From assembly GCF_022811605.1 (NCBI RefSeq), contig NZ_CP094533.1, forward strand, positions 3,658,001-3,722,000: DNA of 64,000 nucleotides, in the 5' to 3' direction. The DNA is from Agromyces soli (GTDB taxonomy: Bacteria > Actinomycetota > Actinomycetes > Actinomycetales > Microbacteriaceae). The position numbers and the translations under genes were made by a program. Under the pieces are notes generated by a model. The model was not told the origin of the DNA. It searched no databases and worked only from the letters and a program-made list of their open reading frames with translations. Positions 1 to 8,783 of the stretch are shown here, in pieces; the first letter of the stretch is position 1; every line of letters begins with the position of its first letter.

Positions 1-724
1 TCGCCGTGTCCTTCATCGGCGGCGTCTTCGGGTTGGAGGAGCCGGGCGCCTGCAGCAGGCCGGGCGTGCGCAGCAGCCAGGAGACCAGGTAGAAGGCGAC
101 GAAGTTCAGCATGATCGTCACGATGACCTCGTGCGCGCCCGTCTTCGCTTTCAGGAGACCGGCGATGCCGCCCCAGAGCGCACCGCCGAGCAGGCCGCCG
201 ACGAGGGCGACGAGCATGTGCAGGCCCCAGGGCAACTCGAAGCCGAAGGCGAGCCATCCGGCGACCGAGGCGGCGATCAGCATCTGGCCGCGGCCACCGA
301 TGTTGAACATGCCGACGCGGAAGGCGAGGCCGACGCCGAGGCCGCCGGCGATCAGCGGCGTCGCGAAGGTCAGGGTCTCCGTCAGCGGCTTGATGCCGGC
401 GGCGAAGCTGTCGCGGCGGAAGTTGTAGATCGACCCCTGGAAGAGCGCGGAGTAGGCGCCCGACACCGACTGCCAGATGGCGGCGAAGGTATCGCCCGGG
501 CGGGCGAAGAAGTAGCCGGCCGCCTTCTGCACGTCCTCGTCGGTGAACGCGATCATGATCGCGCCGACGACGAGGGCGAGCAGCACCGAGAGCACCGAGA
601 TGAGGGCGTTGCCGGTGGTGATCTTCTGGAACGTCTGGTGCCAGCGCGAGGGCTCCGGCGCCTGCGCGGGCACCGTCGTGGTGTCCCTCGGCGTCGTGCT
701 GGTCTTGGGCTGGGGCTCGCTCAC
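1..724 (-). CDS. BMP-family ABC transporter permease (C-terminus off window)
   Basis: Inner-membrane permease of a nucleoside/simple-sugar type importer (YufP/NupP-like, BPD_transp_2 family). Read from a GTG at 722-724 whose GTGA overlaps the TGA of the ATPase gene, giving about 241 residues before the window edge. The N-terminus is a short polar Ser/Thr/Pro-rich tail, followed by a first hydrophobic helix (ALISVLSVLLALVVGAIM), an extracytoplasmic stretch, then the family-typical glycine-rich segment FRVGMFNIGGRGQMLIAAS and further membrane helices. The FNIGGRGQ motif is characteristic of permeases that partner BmpA/PnrA lipoproteins. It is translationally coupled to the upstream ATPase, and a second permease would be expected just outside the window. 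Substrate (nucleosides) is inferred from family and partners only. Confidence 0.9.
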   Translation of the reverse strand, partial: MSEPQPKTSTTPRDTTTVPAQAPEPSRWHQTFQKITTGNALISVLSVLLALVVGAIMIAFTDEDVQKAAGYFFARPGDTFAAIWQSVSGAYSALFQGSIYNFRRDSFAAGIKPLTETLTFATPLIAGGLGVGLAFRVGMFNIGGRGQMLIAASVAGWLAFGFELPWGLHMLVALVGGLLGGALWGGIAGLLKAKTGAHEVIVTIMLNFVAFYLVSWLLRTPGLLQAPGSSNPKTPPMKDTA

Positions 725-2235
725 GCTGCGGCTCCTTCGGGCTGTTCGCCGGCCATCATGAGGCCGAGCACGTCACGGGGGGTGGTGCCGGGCACGATGC
801 CGACCACGCGACCGCGGTACATCACCATGATGCGGTCGGCGAGCGCGACGACCTCGTCGAGCTCGGTCGACACGACGACGACGGGGACCCCGCTGTCGCG
901 CGTCTCGACGATCCGCTTGTGGATGAACTCGATCGAGCCGACGTCGACGCCGCGGGTCGGCTGGGCGGCGACCAGCAGCGAGAGCTCACGGCTGAGCTCG
1001 CGCGCGAGCACGACCTTCTGCGCGTTGCCGCCCGAGAGCTGGCGCACCTGCTCGTCGATGCCCTGGGTGCGGACGTCGAACTCCTTGACCTTCTCGCGCG
1101 CGAACTCGGCGAGCGTGCCGCGCTGGATGGTGCCCGCCTTCACGAAGGGGGCGCCGGCCGAGCGGTCGAGCATGAGGTTCTCGGCGATCGTGAACGCGCC
1201 GACGAGGCCGTCCTCGTTGCGGTCCTCGGGCACGAAGCCGACCCCCTCGTCGAGGATCCGCTGGACGCTCGCGGTGGTGAGCTCCTCGCCGTTCAGGCGG
1301 ATCGATCCGCGCACCCGGGGCTGGAGGCCGACGAGCGCCTCGGTGAGCTCGGTCTGCCCGTTGCCCTGCACGCCCGCGATGGCGAGGATCTCGCCCTTGC
1401 GCACCTCGAAGCTGACGTCGTTCACGACGAGCTGGCCGATGTGGTCCACGACGGTGAGGCCCTCGACCACGAGCGCCTCGTCGCCGAGCTGCGGCGGGTT
1501 CTTGTGCACCGTCAGCTCGACCGCGCGGCCGACCATGAGCGAGGCCAGCTCGGTGTTCGACGCGGTCGGGGATGCCTCGCCGACGACCTTGCCGAGGCGG
1601 ATGACCGTGATGCGGTCGGCGACCTCGCGCACCTCGCGGAGCTTGTGGGTGATGAAGACGATGGAGGTGCCCGCGTCGCGCAGCTGGCGCATGATCTGCA
1701 TCAGCTCGTCGGTCTCCTGGGGCGTGAGCACGGCGGTCGGCTCGTCGAACACGAGCACCCGGGCGTCGCGCGAGAGGGCTTTGATGATCTCCACGCGCTG
1801 CTGCACGCCGACCGGGAGCTCGTCGACGAGGGCGTCGGGGTCGACGTCGAACCCGAAGCGCCGGCTGATCTCGCGCACCTTCGCGCGGGCGGCGTTCAGG
1901 TCGAGGAAGATCCCGCCCTTGGTCGCCTCGTTGCCGAGCATGACGTTCTCGGCCACGGTGAAGACGGGGATGAGCATGAAGTGCTGATGCACCATGCCGA
2001 TGCCGGCGGCCATGGCGTCGCCGGGGCCCGAGAAGTGCTGGACGACGTCGTCCAGCAGGATCTCGCCCTCGTCGGCCTGGTACAGGCCGTAGAGCACGTT
2101 CATCAGCGTCGACTTGCCTGCACCGTTCTCACCGAGCAGGCAATGGATCTCGCCGGCCTCCACGGTGAGGTCGATGTGGTCGTTCGCGACCAGGCTGCCG
2201 AACCGCTTCGTGATTCCGCGAAGTTCGAGCTTCAT
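721..2235 (-). CDS. BMP-family ABC transporter, double ATP-binding protein
   Basis: Cytoplasmic energising subunit, 504 residues, with two ABC domains in tandem as in YufO/RbsA-type proteins. The first domain carries a canonical Walker A (GENGAGKST, about residue 36) and Walker B (VLVFDEPTAVL). The second has a degenerate P-loop region (GVQGNGQTEL) but an intact signature (LSGGNAQKVVLARELS); this asymmetry is usual in the family. The ATG at 2233-2235 is preceded by AAGGAC and also by a TAGGAT -10-like hexamer 7 nt upstream, so a second, short-leader promoter inside the operon is possible. It lies between bmpA-like genes upstream and the permease downstream, all on the same strand. Confidence 0.95.
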   Translation of the reverse strand: MKLELRGITKRFGSLVANDHIDLTVEAGEIHCLLGENGAGKSTLMNVLYGLYQADEGEILLDDVVQHFSGPGDAMAAGIGMVHQHFMLIPVFTVAENVMLGNEATKGGIFLDLNAARAKVREISRRFGFDVDPDALVDELPVGVQQRVEIIKALSRDARVLVFDEPTAVLTPQETDELMQIMRQLRDAGTSIVFITHKLREVREVADRITVIRLGKVVGEASPTASNTELASLMVGRAVELTVHKNPPQLGDEALVVEGLTVVDHIGQLVVNDVSFEVRKGEILAIAGVQGNGQTELTEALVGLQPRVRGSIRLNGEELTTASVQRILDEGVGFVPEDRNEDGLVGAFTIAENLMLDRSAGAPFVKAGTIQRGTLAEFAREKVKEFDVRTQGIDEQVRQLSGGNAQKVVLARELSRELSLLVAAQPTRGVDVGSIEFIHKRIVETRDSGVPVVVVSTELDEVVALADRIMVMYRGRVVGIVPGTTPRDVLGLMMAGEQPEGAAA

Positions 2236-2242
2236 GTCCTTG

Positions 2243-2248
2243 ATCCTA
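2243..2248 (-). promoter_or_regulatory. Possible -10 box (TAGGAT) close to ATPase start
   Basis: On the minus strand TAGGAT lies 7 nt upstream of the ATPase ATG, the spacing typical of actinobacterial leaderless promoters (TANNNT). An AAGGA-like ribosome site sits in the same gap, so ordinary translation within the operon message is equally possible. No clear -35 was found. Confidence 0.3.
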
Positions 2249-2355
2249 GTGAGCGGGCAGCATCTGCAGCAGATGCTGCGCCGATGTTGGGGCGGGGGGA
2301 AAGGGCCCGCTCAGATGTTGCGGCGCGCGCGCCCTCGCGCACAGCGCGGGAAGCA

Positions 2356-2389
2356 GATCGGGGAGGCCGGCGTACCGACCTCCCCGATC
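2356..2389 (-). terminator. Intercistronic stem-loop after the BmpA-like gene
   Basis: Perfect 11-bp stem (GATCGGGGAGG / CCTCCCCGATC) with a 12-nt loop, starting 15 nt after the stop of the binding-protein gene and well before the ATPase start. There is no U tract on the minus strand. It may therefore stabilise the upstream message or partly attenuate it, giving more binding protein than ATPase, an arrangement common in ABC importer operons. Confidence 0.5.
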
Positions 2390-2403
2390 ATGGCTGCCTG
2401 GAC

Positions 2404-3501
2404 TTAGCCGGCGAGGTAGGACTCGACCTTGACGTCGCCCGAGATGATCTTCGCCTTCAGGTCGTCGAGCTCACCCTGCAGCGAGGACGAGACCTTCGAC
2501 TCGAAGTCGTGGAACGGAGCCATGCCGACGCCGTCGTTCTCCAGCGTGCCGACGTACGGGGTCGGGTCGAAGTCGCCCTTGCCGGCCGCGAGGACCGAGT
2601 CGTACGTCGCGACGTCGATGCCCTTGAGGATCGAGGTCAGGATGAGGTCGGCGACCGAGGGGTCGGTCTGGGTGAGGTCGGCGTCGACGCCGACCATCGC
2701 GATGTCACGACCGGAGTCGCGGACCGCAGCGGCACCCGACTGGTAGATCGGGCCGCCGACGGGCAGCAGCACGTCGATGTTCTGGTCGATGAGCGCCTGC
2801 GCGGTCTGGCGAGCGGTGTCGTTCGCCTCGAAGCCGCCGGTGAAGGAGCCGTCCTGCGCGGCGCGGTCCCAGCCGACGACCTTGACGGCCTTGCCCTTCT
2901 CCTGGGTGTAGTAGTCGACGCCCTGGGCGAAGCCGTCCATGAAGATCGAGACGGTCGGGAAGTTCATGCCGCCGTAGGTGCCGACGACGTTCGTCTTCGT
3001 GAAGTCGGCCGAGGCGTAGCCCGCGAGGAACGCCGCCTGCGCGGTGTCGAAGAGGATCGGCTTGATGTTCTCGGCGTCGGTCTTGCCGTCGAAGTCGTTG
3101 TCGGCCGCGTCGTCGATGATGACGTACTCGACGTCGGGGTTCGCGGTGGCCGACTCGACGGTCGCGGCGGAGAGCGCGAAGCCGACCGTGACGATGAGGT
3201 CGCAGCCCTGGTCGACGAGGCTCGTCAGGTTCGGCGCGTACTCGGTCTCGTCCTTCGACTCGACCGTCTTGACCTCGACGCCGAGCTCGTCGGCGGCCTT
3301 GGTGATGCCCTCGAAGCCGAGCTGGTTGAAGGACTTGTCGTCGAAGCCGCCGGCGTCCGAGACCATGCAGGGGAGGAAGTCGATCGCCTCGCCGCTGCTC
3401 GAGCCGCCCTCGTCGGGGGCCGAGGCGCAGCCGGCGAGCAGCGCCGCGCTGCTGAGCAGCGCGAGGCCGCCGATGGCGGCCTTCTTGGTCGTGACCTTCA
3501 C
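2404..3501 (-). CDS. BmpA/PnrA-family substrate-binding lipoprotein 1
   Basis: Extracytoplasmic substrate-binding lipoprotein of the BMP family, 365 residues. I chose the GTG at 3499-3501 because GGAGGA lies 5 nt upstream; the longer in-frame TTG at 3513 would bury that ribosome site inside the gene. The N-terminus is a lipoprotein signal (KK, a hydrophobic stretch, then LLAGC with Cys about residue 24). The family features are present: the SFNQLGFEGI region, the DQGCDLIVTVGFAL region, the DTAQAAFLAGYAS helix, GTYGGMNFPTVSIFMDGFAQG and the C-terminal GTLENDGVGMAPFHDF. Downstream are ATPase and permease, upstream is a second, more divergent BMP protein. Family members bind nucleosides (PnrA, BmpA) or related compounds; the exact ligand cannot be read. 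Confidence 0.95.
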   Translation of the reverse strand: MKVTTKKAAIGGLALLSSAALLAGCASAPDEGGSSSGEAIDFLPCMVSDAGGFDDKSFNQLGFEGITKAADELGVEVKTVESKDETEYAPNLTSLVDQGCDLIVTVGFALSAATVESATANPDVEYVIIDDAADNDFDGKTDAENIKPILFDTAQAAFLAGYASADFTKTNVVGTYGGMNFPTVSIFMDGFAQGVDYYTQEKGKAVKVVGWDRAAQDGSFTGGFEANDTARQTAQALIDQNIDVLLPVGGPIYQSGAAAVRDSGRDIAMVGVDADLTQTDPSVADLILTSILKGIDVATYDSVLAAGKGDFDPTPYVGTLENDGVGMAPFHDFESKVSSSLQGELDDLKAKIISGDVKVESYLAG

Positions 3502-3524
3502 AGTGTCCTCCAAAGACGTGAGAG

Positions 3525-3547
3525 GCCCCCGCCTTCTCGCAGGGGGC
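3525..3547 (-). promoter_or_regulatory. 5'-leader hairpin of BmpA-like gene 1
   Basis: A G+C-rich inverted repeat (GCCCCC / GGGGGC, 11-nt loop) lies about 25 nt upstream of the GTG start on the minus strand. A TAACGT -10-like hexamer sits at 3557-3562, so the hairpin would fall in a short untranslated leader. I could not match it to a known riboswitch. Confidence 0.3.
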
Positions 3548-3632
3548 TGATCGTCGTTACGTTACCGAATGTTGCGCCGGATGCCTCGGGCGCGAAGAGC
3601 CGCAGCGTCAATGGTTATCAAGACGCGACATT

Positions 3633-3648
3633 CTGCTCATATGAGCAG
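3633..3648. promoter_or_regulatory. 16-bp perfect palindrome, probable operator of the BMP importer
   Basis: CTGCTCATATGAGCAG is a perfect 16-bp palindrome in the 198-bp gap between the two BMP lipoprotein genes, 132 bp upstream of the start of lipoprotein gene 1. Size and symmetry fit a dimeric repressor site (GntR, LacI or similar class). No candidate regulator gene is adjacent inside the window. Confidence 0.5.
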
Positions 3649-3699
3649 CACTGCCTGGTCCCTGAGCCCGCAGAAGGGCGCGTGGTTCCCCGAGCCCTG

Positions 3700-4758
3700 C
3701 TAGGGGGCGCTCGGCGAGGTGATCTCGAGCTCCCCGGCGATGATCTGCTGGCGCAGCCCGTCGATCTCGGCGTCCAGTTCCGCGCTCACGAGCGGCGCGA
3801 GGTCGTGGTACGGCGCGATCTCGACCCCGCCGTTCTCGAGCGTGCCGACGTACGGCTCGTTCGTGAACGAGTCGTCGAGCACCTCGCCGACGATCTGAAC
3901 CATCGCGTCCTGGGTGTTCTTGAGCACGCTCGTCAGGATGACCGGCCGGTACTGCGCGGCGAGCGTCTCGTAGCCGTCGCTGTCCACCCAGATCACGGAG
4001 ATCCCGCCGCGCTCGACGGCGGCCGCGGCGGCGCCCTCGCCGACCTGGCCCGCCACCGGAAGGATGACGTCCGCACCCTGGTCGATGAAGCCCTCGGTGA
4101 GCGCCTTGCCCTTGTTGATGTCCTCGAAGTCGCCGGTGAACGCGCCGTCCTGCGCCGCTTTTTCCCAGCCGAGCAGGCGCACCGTCGCGCCGTGCACCTC
4201 GTTGTACTTCGCGACGCCGTCGGCGAAGCCGTCCATGAAGAGCGTCACGGGCGGCTGGTTGCCGCCGCCGAAGGTCGCGACCACCCCGGTCTTAGAGACC
4301 CCGGCCGCGAGGTAGCCGGCGAGGAAGGCCGCCTGGGCGGTGTCGAACACGACCGGCTTGATGTTCTCGCCCTCGACGGTCTCGTCGACGATCGCGAAGG
4401 CGAGGTCGGGGTTCTTGGCCGCCTGATCGGTCGTGGACTCGGCGAGCTCCCAGCCGACCGTCACGACGAGGCCGCAGCCGCTGTCGACCGCCTGCTGCAC
4501 GTTCGGCGCGAGGTCGGTCTCCCCGGTCGAGACGATGGCCTCGGCCTCGATGCCGTACTCGGACTCGGCCTGCTGCAGTCCTTCCCAGCTCGACTGGTTG
4601 AACGAGCGGTCCTCGAGACCGCCGGAGTTCGTCACCATGCGCACGCACGCCTCGCTCTGCGTCGCGCCGTCGCCGGCGGGCGCCGGAGCGCACGCCACGA
4701 GGGCGATGGATGCCGCGGCCAGCACGGCGCCGAATCCGAACCGAGTGCGTCGGGTCAT
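3700..4758 (-). CDS. BmpA/PnrA-family substrate-binding lipoprotein 2
   Basis: Second BMP-family lipoprotein, 352 residues, starting at the ATG 4756-4758 behind a GGAGG-type ribosome site. The signal peptide ends in ALVACAP (lipobox Cys about residue 21). It shares with its neighbour the RSFNQSSWEGL, VDSGCGLVVTVGWEL, FDTAQAAFLAGYLA and YVGTLENGGVEIAPYHDL blocks, but the proteins differ clearly elsewhere, so this is an old paralogue rather than a recent copy. In place of the PFHDF of protein 1 it ends in PYHDL. Two binding proteins serving one transporter core could widen the substrate range; that is inference. Confidence 0.93.
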   Translation of the reverse strand: MTRRTRFGFGAVLAAASIALVACAPAPAGDGATQSEACVRMVTNSGGLEDRSFNQSSWEGLQQAESEYGIEAEAIVSTGETDLAPNVQQAVDSGCGLVVTVGWELAESTTDQAAKNPDLAFAIVDETVEGENIKPVVFDTAQAAFLAGYLAAGVSKTGVVATFGGGNQPPVTLFMDGFADGVAKYNEVHGATVRLLGWEKAAQDGAFTGDFEDINKGKALTEGFIDQGADVILPVAGQVGEGAAAAAVERGGISVIWVDSDGYETLAAQYRPVILTSVLKNTQDAMVQIVGEVLDDSFTNEPYVGTLENGGVEIAPYHDLAPLVSAELDAEIDGLRQQIIAGELEITSPSAP

Positions 4759-4814
4759 CCGCCCGCCTCCCCATCTCTCGCGCCCCGCAGGGCCCAGCTG
4801 CCCGCCCTGGCGGG

Positions 4815-5930
4815 CTAGAGCACGTCGCTCGAGCCGCCGAGCCGCAGGGCGTCGACGACCGCTTTCACCCGCTGGGCGTGCTCGCTCGTGGTGACGAGCA
4901 GCGCGTCGGGGGTGTCCACGACGACGATATCGTGCACGCCGATCAGGCTGATGACGCGCTTGGAGCGGCTCACCACGATGCCGCTCGAGGCGTCGGCGAG
5001 CACCCGCGCCCCCTCGCCGAGGATCGCGAGCTCGCCGGAGCGGCCGGCGGTGTTCAGCTTCGCGAGCGAGGCGAAGTCGCCCACGTCGTCCCACTGGAAG
5101 TGCCCGCGCACGACGGCGAGGCGCCCCGCCTCCGCGGCGGGCTCGGCGACCGAGTAGTCGATGGCGATCTTCTCGAGGTTCGGCCAGATGCGGTCGACGG
5201 CGGGCCCGCGGGTCGCGGGGTCGTCCCAGGCGGCGGCGAGCTCGACGAGCCCGGCGTGCAGCTCGGGCTTGTTGCGCTCGATCTCGGCGAGCAGCTGGTC
5301 GGCCCGGGCGATGAACATGCCCGCGTTCCAGAGGTGCCGGCCGCCCGCGAGGTAGCGTTTCGCCGTCGCGAGGTCCGGCTTCTCGACGAAGCTCGACACG
5401 GCCTCGACGTCGTCGGCGCCGGGCACTTCGAGCCGATCGCCGCACTCGATGTAGCCGAAGCCGACCGCCGGCTCGGTCGGCGTGATGCCGATCGTCGCGA
5501 TGTAGCCCGCGTCGGCGGCGGCGACCGCCTGCGCGACGGCGTGCTGGAAGAGGGCGTCGCCAGAGATGACGTGGTCGGCGGCGAAGGAGCCGACGATCAC
5601 GCCGGGCTCGCGCCGTTCGAGGATGGCCGCGGCGAGGCCGATCGCGGCGGTCGAGTCGCGCGGCTCGCTCTCGAGCACCACGTTCTCGTCGGCGAGCTGC
5701 GGCAGCTGCGCCTCGACGGCGGCCCGGTGCGCCCGGCCGGTGACGACCATGACGCGCTGCTCGCCGGCGAGCGGGGCGAGCCGGTCCCAGGTGTCCTTCA
5801 GCAGGGTCTGCCCGGAACCGGTGAGGTCGTGCAGGAACTTCGGCGCATCGGCGCGGGAGAGCGGCCACAGACGGGAGCCGATGCCCCCGGCGGGGATCAC
5901 CGCGTAGAACCGGTCGAGCTTCGCTGGCAT
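4815..5930 (-). CDS. manC: Mannose-1-phosphate guanylyltransferase
   Basis: Cytosolic enzyme making GDP-mannose from mannose-1-phosphate and GTP, feeding mannosylation of lipids and wall glycans. 371 residues from the ATG at 5928-5930. The N-terminus has the nucleotidyltransferase signature (VIPAGGIGSRLWPLSR), followed by FAADHVI and FVEKP, all expected for ManC/GMP-type pyrophosphorylases. It lacks the extra C-terminal isomerase domain of bifunctional ManC/XanB enzymes, as is usual in actinobacteria. A TATCCT -10-like box ends 6 nt before the ATG, so it is probably leaderless. It is transcribed toward the BMP genes, with a 56-bp gap; a short G+C stem (CCCGCC/GGCGGG) sits around the stop codon. 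Confidence 0.93.
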   Translation of the reverse strand: MPAKLDRFYAVIPAGGIGSRLWPLSRADAPKFLHDLTGSGQTLLKDTWDRLAPLAGEQRVMVVTGRAHRAAVEAQLPQLADENVVLESEPRDSTAAIGLAAAILERREPGVIVGSFAADHVISGDALFQHAVAQAVAAADAGYIATIGITPTEPAVGFGYIECGDRLEVPGADDVEAVSSFVEKPDLATAKRYLAGGRHLWNAGMFIARADQLLAEIERNKPELHAGLVELAAAWDDPATRGPAVDRIWPNLEKIAIDYSVAEPAAEAGRLAVVRGHFQWDDVGDFASLAKLNTAGRSGELAILGEGARVLADASSGIVVSRSKRVISLIGVHDIVVVDTPDALLVTTSEHAQRVKAVVDALRLGGSSDVL

Positions 5931-5936
5931 CAGCCC

Positions 5937-5942
5937 AGGATA
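5937..5942 (-). promoter_or_regulatory. -10 box (TATCCT) of manC, leaderless type
   Basis: TATCCT on the minus strand with a 6-nt gap to the manC ATG. This is the spacing at which transcription would start on or next to the start codon. No convincing Shine-Dalgarno sequence is present, which supports a leaderless message. Confidence 0.45.
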
Positions 5943-6010
5943 GCCGCAGCGCTCGCCGCGGCGGCGAACGGCTAAGGCTCCCCTAACCCGCGTGTCGAGC
6001 GGCACGGGTC

Positions 6011-6016
6011 TAGACT
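6011..6016 (+). promoter_or_regulatory. Candidate -10 box (TAGACT) of sdhCDAB
   Basis: TAGACT in the 161-bp divergent region between manC and sdhC would place the transcript start about 70 nt before the sdhC ATG. The -35 region is not clear, so this is tentative. Confidence 0.3.
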
Positions 6017-6091
6017 CGGCACAGGGCGCACTGCGCCTCGACGCGCCCGCTCGTCACGGGCCGATCGTCACACAGCCAGGGAGGGTTGTTC

Positions 6092-6514
6092 ATGCCAGAG
6101 TCCTCGGCAGGAACCCTGACCGCACCCGAAAAGCCGGCGAAGCAGAAGCCGGGCGGCACGCTGTATCGCGGCCGCGAGGGAATGTGGTCTTGGGTGCTGC
6201 ACCGCATCACGGGTGTCGCCATTTTCTTCTTCCTGCTGGTGCACATCCTCGACACCGCGCTCGTCCGGGTCTCCCCCGAGGCGTACAACGCGGTGATCGG
6301 CACGTACCAGACCCCGATCATGGGCCTCGGCGAGGTCGCCCTCGTCGGCGCGATCGTGTTCCACGCCCTGAACGGCCTGCGCATCATCCTGGTCGACTTC
6401 TGGACCTGGGCCACCCGCCACCAGAAGGTGCTGTTCTGGATCGTCATCGCCCTCTGGGTCGTGACGATGCTCGCCTTCACCCCGCGCCACCTGATCAACG
6501 TCTTCAGCCACTGA
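6092..6514 (+). CDS. sdhC: Succinate dehydrogenase cytochrome b556 subunit
   Basis: Membrane anchor of complex II, 140 residues. The ATG at 6092 follows a strong CAGGGAGGG ribosome site 6 nt upstream. After a polar N-terminus (with GGTLYRGREGMWSW) come three membrane helices. The first contains the SdhC signature SWVLHRITGVAIFFFLLVHI, and the second carries FHALNGLRIILVDF, whose histidine is the usual haem b ligand. It is the first gene of a tight sdhCDAB operon and would pass electrons from the SdhB iron-sulfur clusters to menaquinone. Confidence 0.95.
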   Translation: MPESSAGTLTAPEKPAKQKPGGTLYRGREGMWSWVLHRITGVAIFFFLLVHILDTALVRVSPEAYNAVIGTYQTPIMGLGEVALVGAIVFHALNGLRIILVDFWTWATRHQKVLFWIVIALWVVTMLAFTPRHLINVFSH

Positions 6515-6525
6515 GGAGTGCGAGC

Positions 6526-6969
6526 GTGACCACCATCGAAGCACCCCGCACCCCGGTCCGCCCCGCCCCCAAGCGCGGCGTGAACCTCGAGAAGTGGGGC
6601 TGGATCTACATGCGCGTGTCGGGCGTCGTGCTCATCGTGCTGATCTTCACCCACCTGTTCGTCAACCTCATGCTCGGCGACGGCGTCAAGGCCATCGACT
6701 TCGGCTTCGTCGGCGGCAAGTGGGCCGACCCGTTCTGGCAGTGGTGGGACGTCGCGATGCTGTGGCTCGCGCTCATCCACGGTGCGAACGGCATGCGCAC
6801 CATCGTGAACGACTACACCAAGCCGGGCACGGCGCAGAAGCTGCTGAAGCTCGCGCTGTTCCTCGCCGCCGCCGTGCTCATCGTGCTCGGCACCCTCGTG
6901 GTCTTCACCTTCGACCCGTGCCCCGCCGGCGCCCCGGCGGACCTCCTCCCCTCGTTCTGCGCCGCCTAG
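6526..6969 (+). CDS. sdhD: Succinate dehydrogenase hydrophobic membrane anchor
   Basis: Second membrane anchor subunit of complex II, 147 residues, GTG start at 6526 with GAGGAG overlapping the end of sdhC. Three predicted membrane helices: [20 protein letters not shown], a central helix with [19 protein letters not shown], and a C-terminal [19 protein letters not shown] segment. The histidine in LIHGANG is the likely second haem or quinone-site residue. It lies 11 nt after sdhC and 7 nt before sdhA. Confidence 0.93.
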   Translation: MTTIEAPRTPVRPAPKRGVNLEKWGWIYMRVSGVVLIVLIFTHLFVNLMLGDGVKAIDFGFVGGKWADPFWQWWDVAMLWLALIHGANGMRTIVNDYTKPGTAQKLLKLALFLAAAVLIVLGTLVVFTFDPCPAGAPADLLPSFCAA

Positions 6970-6976
6970 GAGACAC

Positions 6977-8782
6977 GTGACCAGCGAGACCCACGCCGAG
7001 ACCAAGGTCGTCGACGGCGTTCACTACCACCAGTACGACATCGTCATCGTCGGCGCCGGCGGCGCCGGCATGCGGGCGGCCATCGAGGCCGGCCCGGGTG
7101 CGAAGACGGCCGTCATCTCGAAGCTCTACCCCACTCGCTCCCACACGGGCGCGGCGCAGGGCGGCATGGCCGCGGCGCTCGCGAACGTCGAGGAGGACTC
7201 GTGGGAGTGGCACACCTTCGACACGGTCAAGGGCGGCGACTACCTCGTCGACCAGGACGCGGCCGAGATCCTCGCCAAGGAGGCGATCGACGCCGTCATC
7301 GACCTCGAGAACATGGGCCTCCCGTTCAACCGCACGCCCGACGGCAAGATCGACCAGCGCCGCTTCGGCGGGCACACCCGCGACCACGGCAAGGCCCCGG
7401 TGCGCCGGGCGTGCTACGCCGCCGACCGCACGGGCCACATGATCCTGCAGACGCTGTTCCAGAACTGCGTGAAGCTCGGCATCGAGTTCTACAACGAGTA
7501 CTACGCGCTCGATGTGGTCATGACCGAGGTCGACGGGGTCCCCCAGCCCTCCGGCGTCGTCGCGTACGAGCTCGCGACCGGCGAGCTGCACGTCTTCCAG
7601 GCGAAGGCGATCATCTTCGCGACCGGCGGCTTCGGCAAGATCTTCAAGACCACGTCGAACGCCCACACCCTCACGGGCGACGGCGTCGGCATCATCTGGC
7701 GCAAGGGCCTGCCGCTCGAGGACATGGAGTTCTTCCAGTTCCACCCGACCGGCCTCGCCGGCCTCGGCATCCTCCTCACCGAGGGCGCCCGAGGCGAGGG
7801 CGCGATCCTCCGCAACGCGTCCGGCGAGCGGTTCATGGAGCGCTACGCGCCGACCATCAAGGACCTCGCCCCCCGCGACATCGTCGCGCGCTGCATGGTC
7901 CAGGAGGTCGCCGAGGGCCGCGGTGCGGGCCCGCACAAGGACTACGTGCTGCTCGACTGCACGCACCTGGGCGCCGAGGTGCTCGAGACGAAGCTCCCCG
8001 ACATCACGGAGTTCGCCCGCACCTATCTCGGCGTCGACCCGGTCTACGAGCCGGTCCCCGTGATGCCGACGGCGCACTACGCGATGGGCGGCATCCCGAC
8101 GAACAACGACGCCGAGGTGCTGCGCGACAACACCACCGTCGTGCCCGGCCTCTACGCGGCCGGCGAGTGCGCCTGCGTCTCGGTGCACGGCTCGAACCGC
8201 CTCGGCACCAACTCGCTGCTCGACATCAACGTCTTCGGCAAGCGCGCCGGCCGCAACGCGGTCGAGTACGTGAAGACGGTCGACTTCACCCCGCTCCCCG
8301 AGGACCCGGCCGCCGGCGTCCGCGAGCTGCTCACGGGTCTGCGCGACTCGACGGGCACCGAGCGCATCGCGGCCATCCGCAAGGAGCTGCAGGACGAGAT
8401 GGACCGCAACGCCCAGGTGTTCCGCACCGAGGAGTCGCTGACCCACGCCGCCGGCGTCGTCGCCGAACTCCGCGAGCGGTACAAGCACGTCGCCGTGCAG
8501 GACAAGGGCAAGCGGTTCAACACCGACCTGCTCGAGGCCGTCGAGCTCGGCTTCCTGCTCGACCTCGCCGAGGTCGTCGTCACGAGCGCCCGCAACCGCA
8601 AGGAGAGCCGCGGCGGTCACATGCGCGACGACTACCCGAAGCGCGACGACGAGAACTTCATGCAGCACACGATGGCCTATCTGTCGGGCGACGCGCACTC
8701 GTCCGACGCGAGCGACCACATCCGGCTCGATTGGAAGCCGGTCGTCGTCACTCGTTACCAGCCGATGGAGAGGAAGTACTGA
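6977..8782 (+). CDS. sdhA: Succinate dehydrogenase flavoprotein subunit
   Basis: FAD-containing catalytic subunit oxidising succinate to fumarate, 601 residues (normal length), GTG start at 6977. An FAD Rossmann motif ([15 protein letters not shown]) lies at residues 21-35. Residues 54-62 (RSHTGAAQG) hold the histidine (about residue 56) that covalently binds FAD. FHPTGL, ARDIV-like substrate residues, HYAMGGI and the [13 protein letters not shown] block complete the active-site set. The C-terminus carries the expected [14 protein letters not shown] motif. It is co-transcribed with the anchors and SdhB. Confidence 0.97.
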   Translation: MTSETHAETKVVDGVHYHQYDIVIVGAGGAGMRAAIEAGPGAKTAVISKLYPTRSHTGAAQGGMAAALANVEEDSWEWHTFDTVKGGDYLVDQDAAEILAKEAIDAVIDLENMGLPFNRTPDGKIDQRRFGGHTRDHGKAPVRRACYAADRTGHMILQTLFQNCVKLGIEFYNEYYALDVVMTEVDGVPQPSGVVAYELATGELHVFQAKAIIFATGGFGKIFKTTSNAHTLTGDGVGIIWRKGLPLEDMEFFQFHPTGLAGLGILLTEGARGEGAILRNASGERFMERYAPTIKDLAPRDIVARCMVQEVAEGRGAGPHKDYVLLDCTHLGAEVLETKLPDITEFARTYLGVDPVYEPVPVMPTAHYAMGGIPTNNDAEVLRDNTTVVPGLYAAGECACVSVHGSNRLGTNSLLDINVFGKRAGRNAVEYVKTVDFTPLPEDPAAGVRELLTGLRDSTGTERIAAIRKELQDEMDRNAQVFRTEESLTHAAGVVAELRERYKHVAVQDKGKRFNTDLLEAVELGFLLDLAEVVVTSARNRKESRGGHMRDDYPKRDDENFMQHTMAYLSGDAHSSDASDHIRLDWKPVVVTRYQPMERKY

Positions 8783-8783
8783 G

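Noticed and set aside
2404..3513. TTG start for BmpA-like protein 1
   Set aside because: Would place the GGAGGA ribosome site inside the coding region; the GTG at 3499-3501 is better placed.
919..4818. Very long open frame on the plus strand opposite the ABC and BMP genes
   Set aside because: Composition is Arg/Asp/Val/Leu-rich as expected for the antisense of GC-rich genes, with no recognisable domain; the minus-strand genes have full family motifs.
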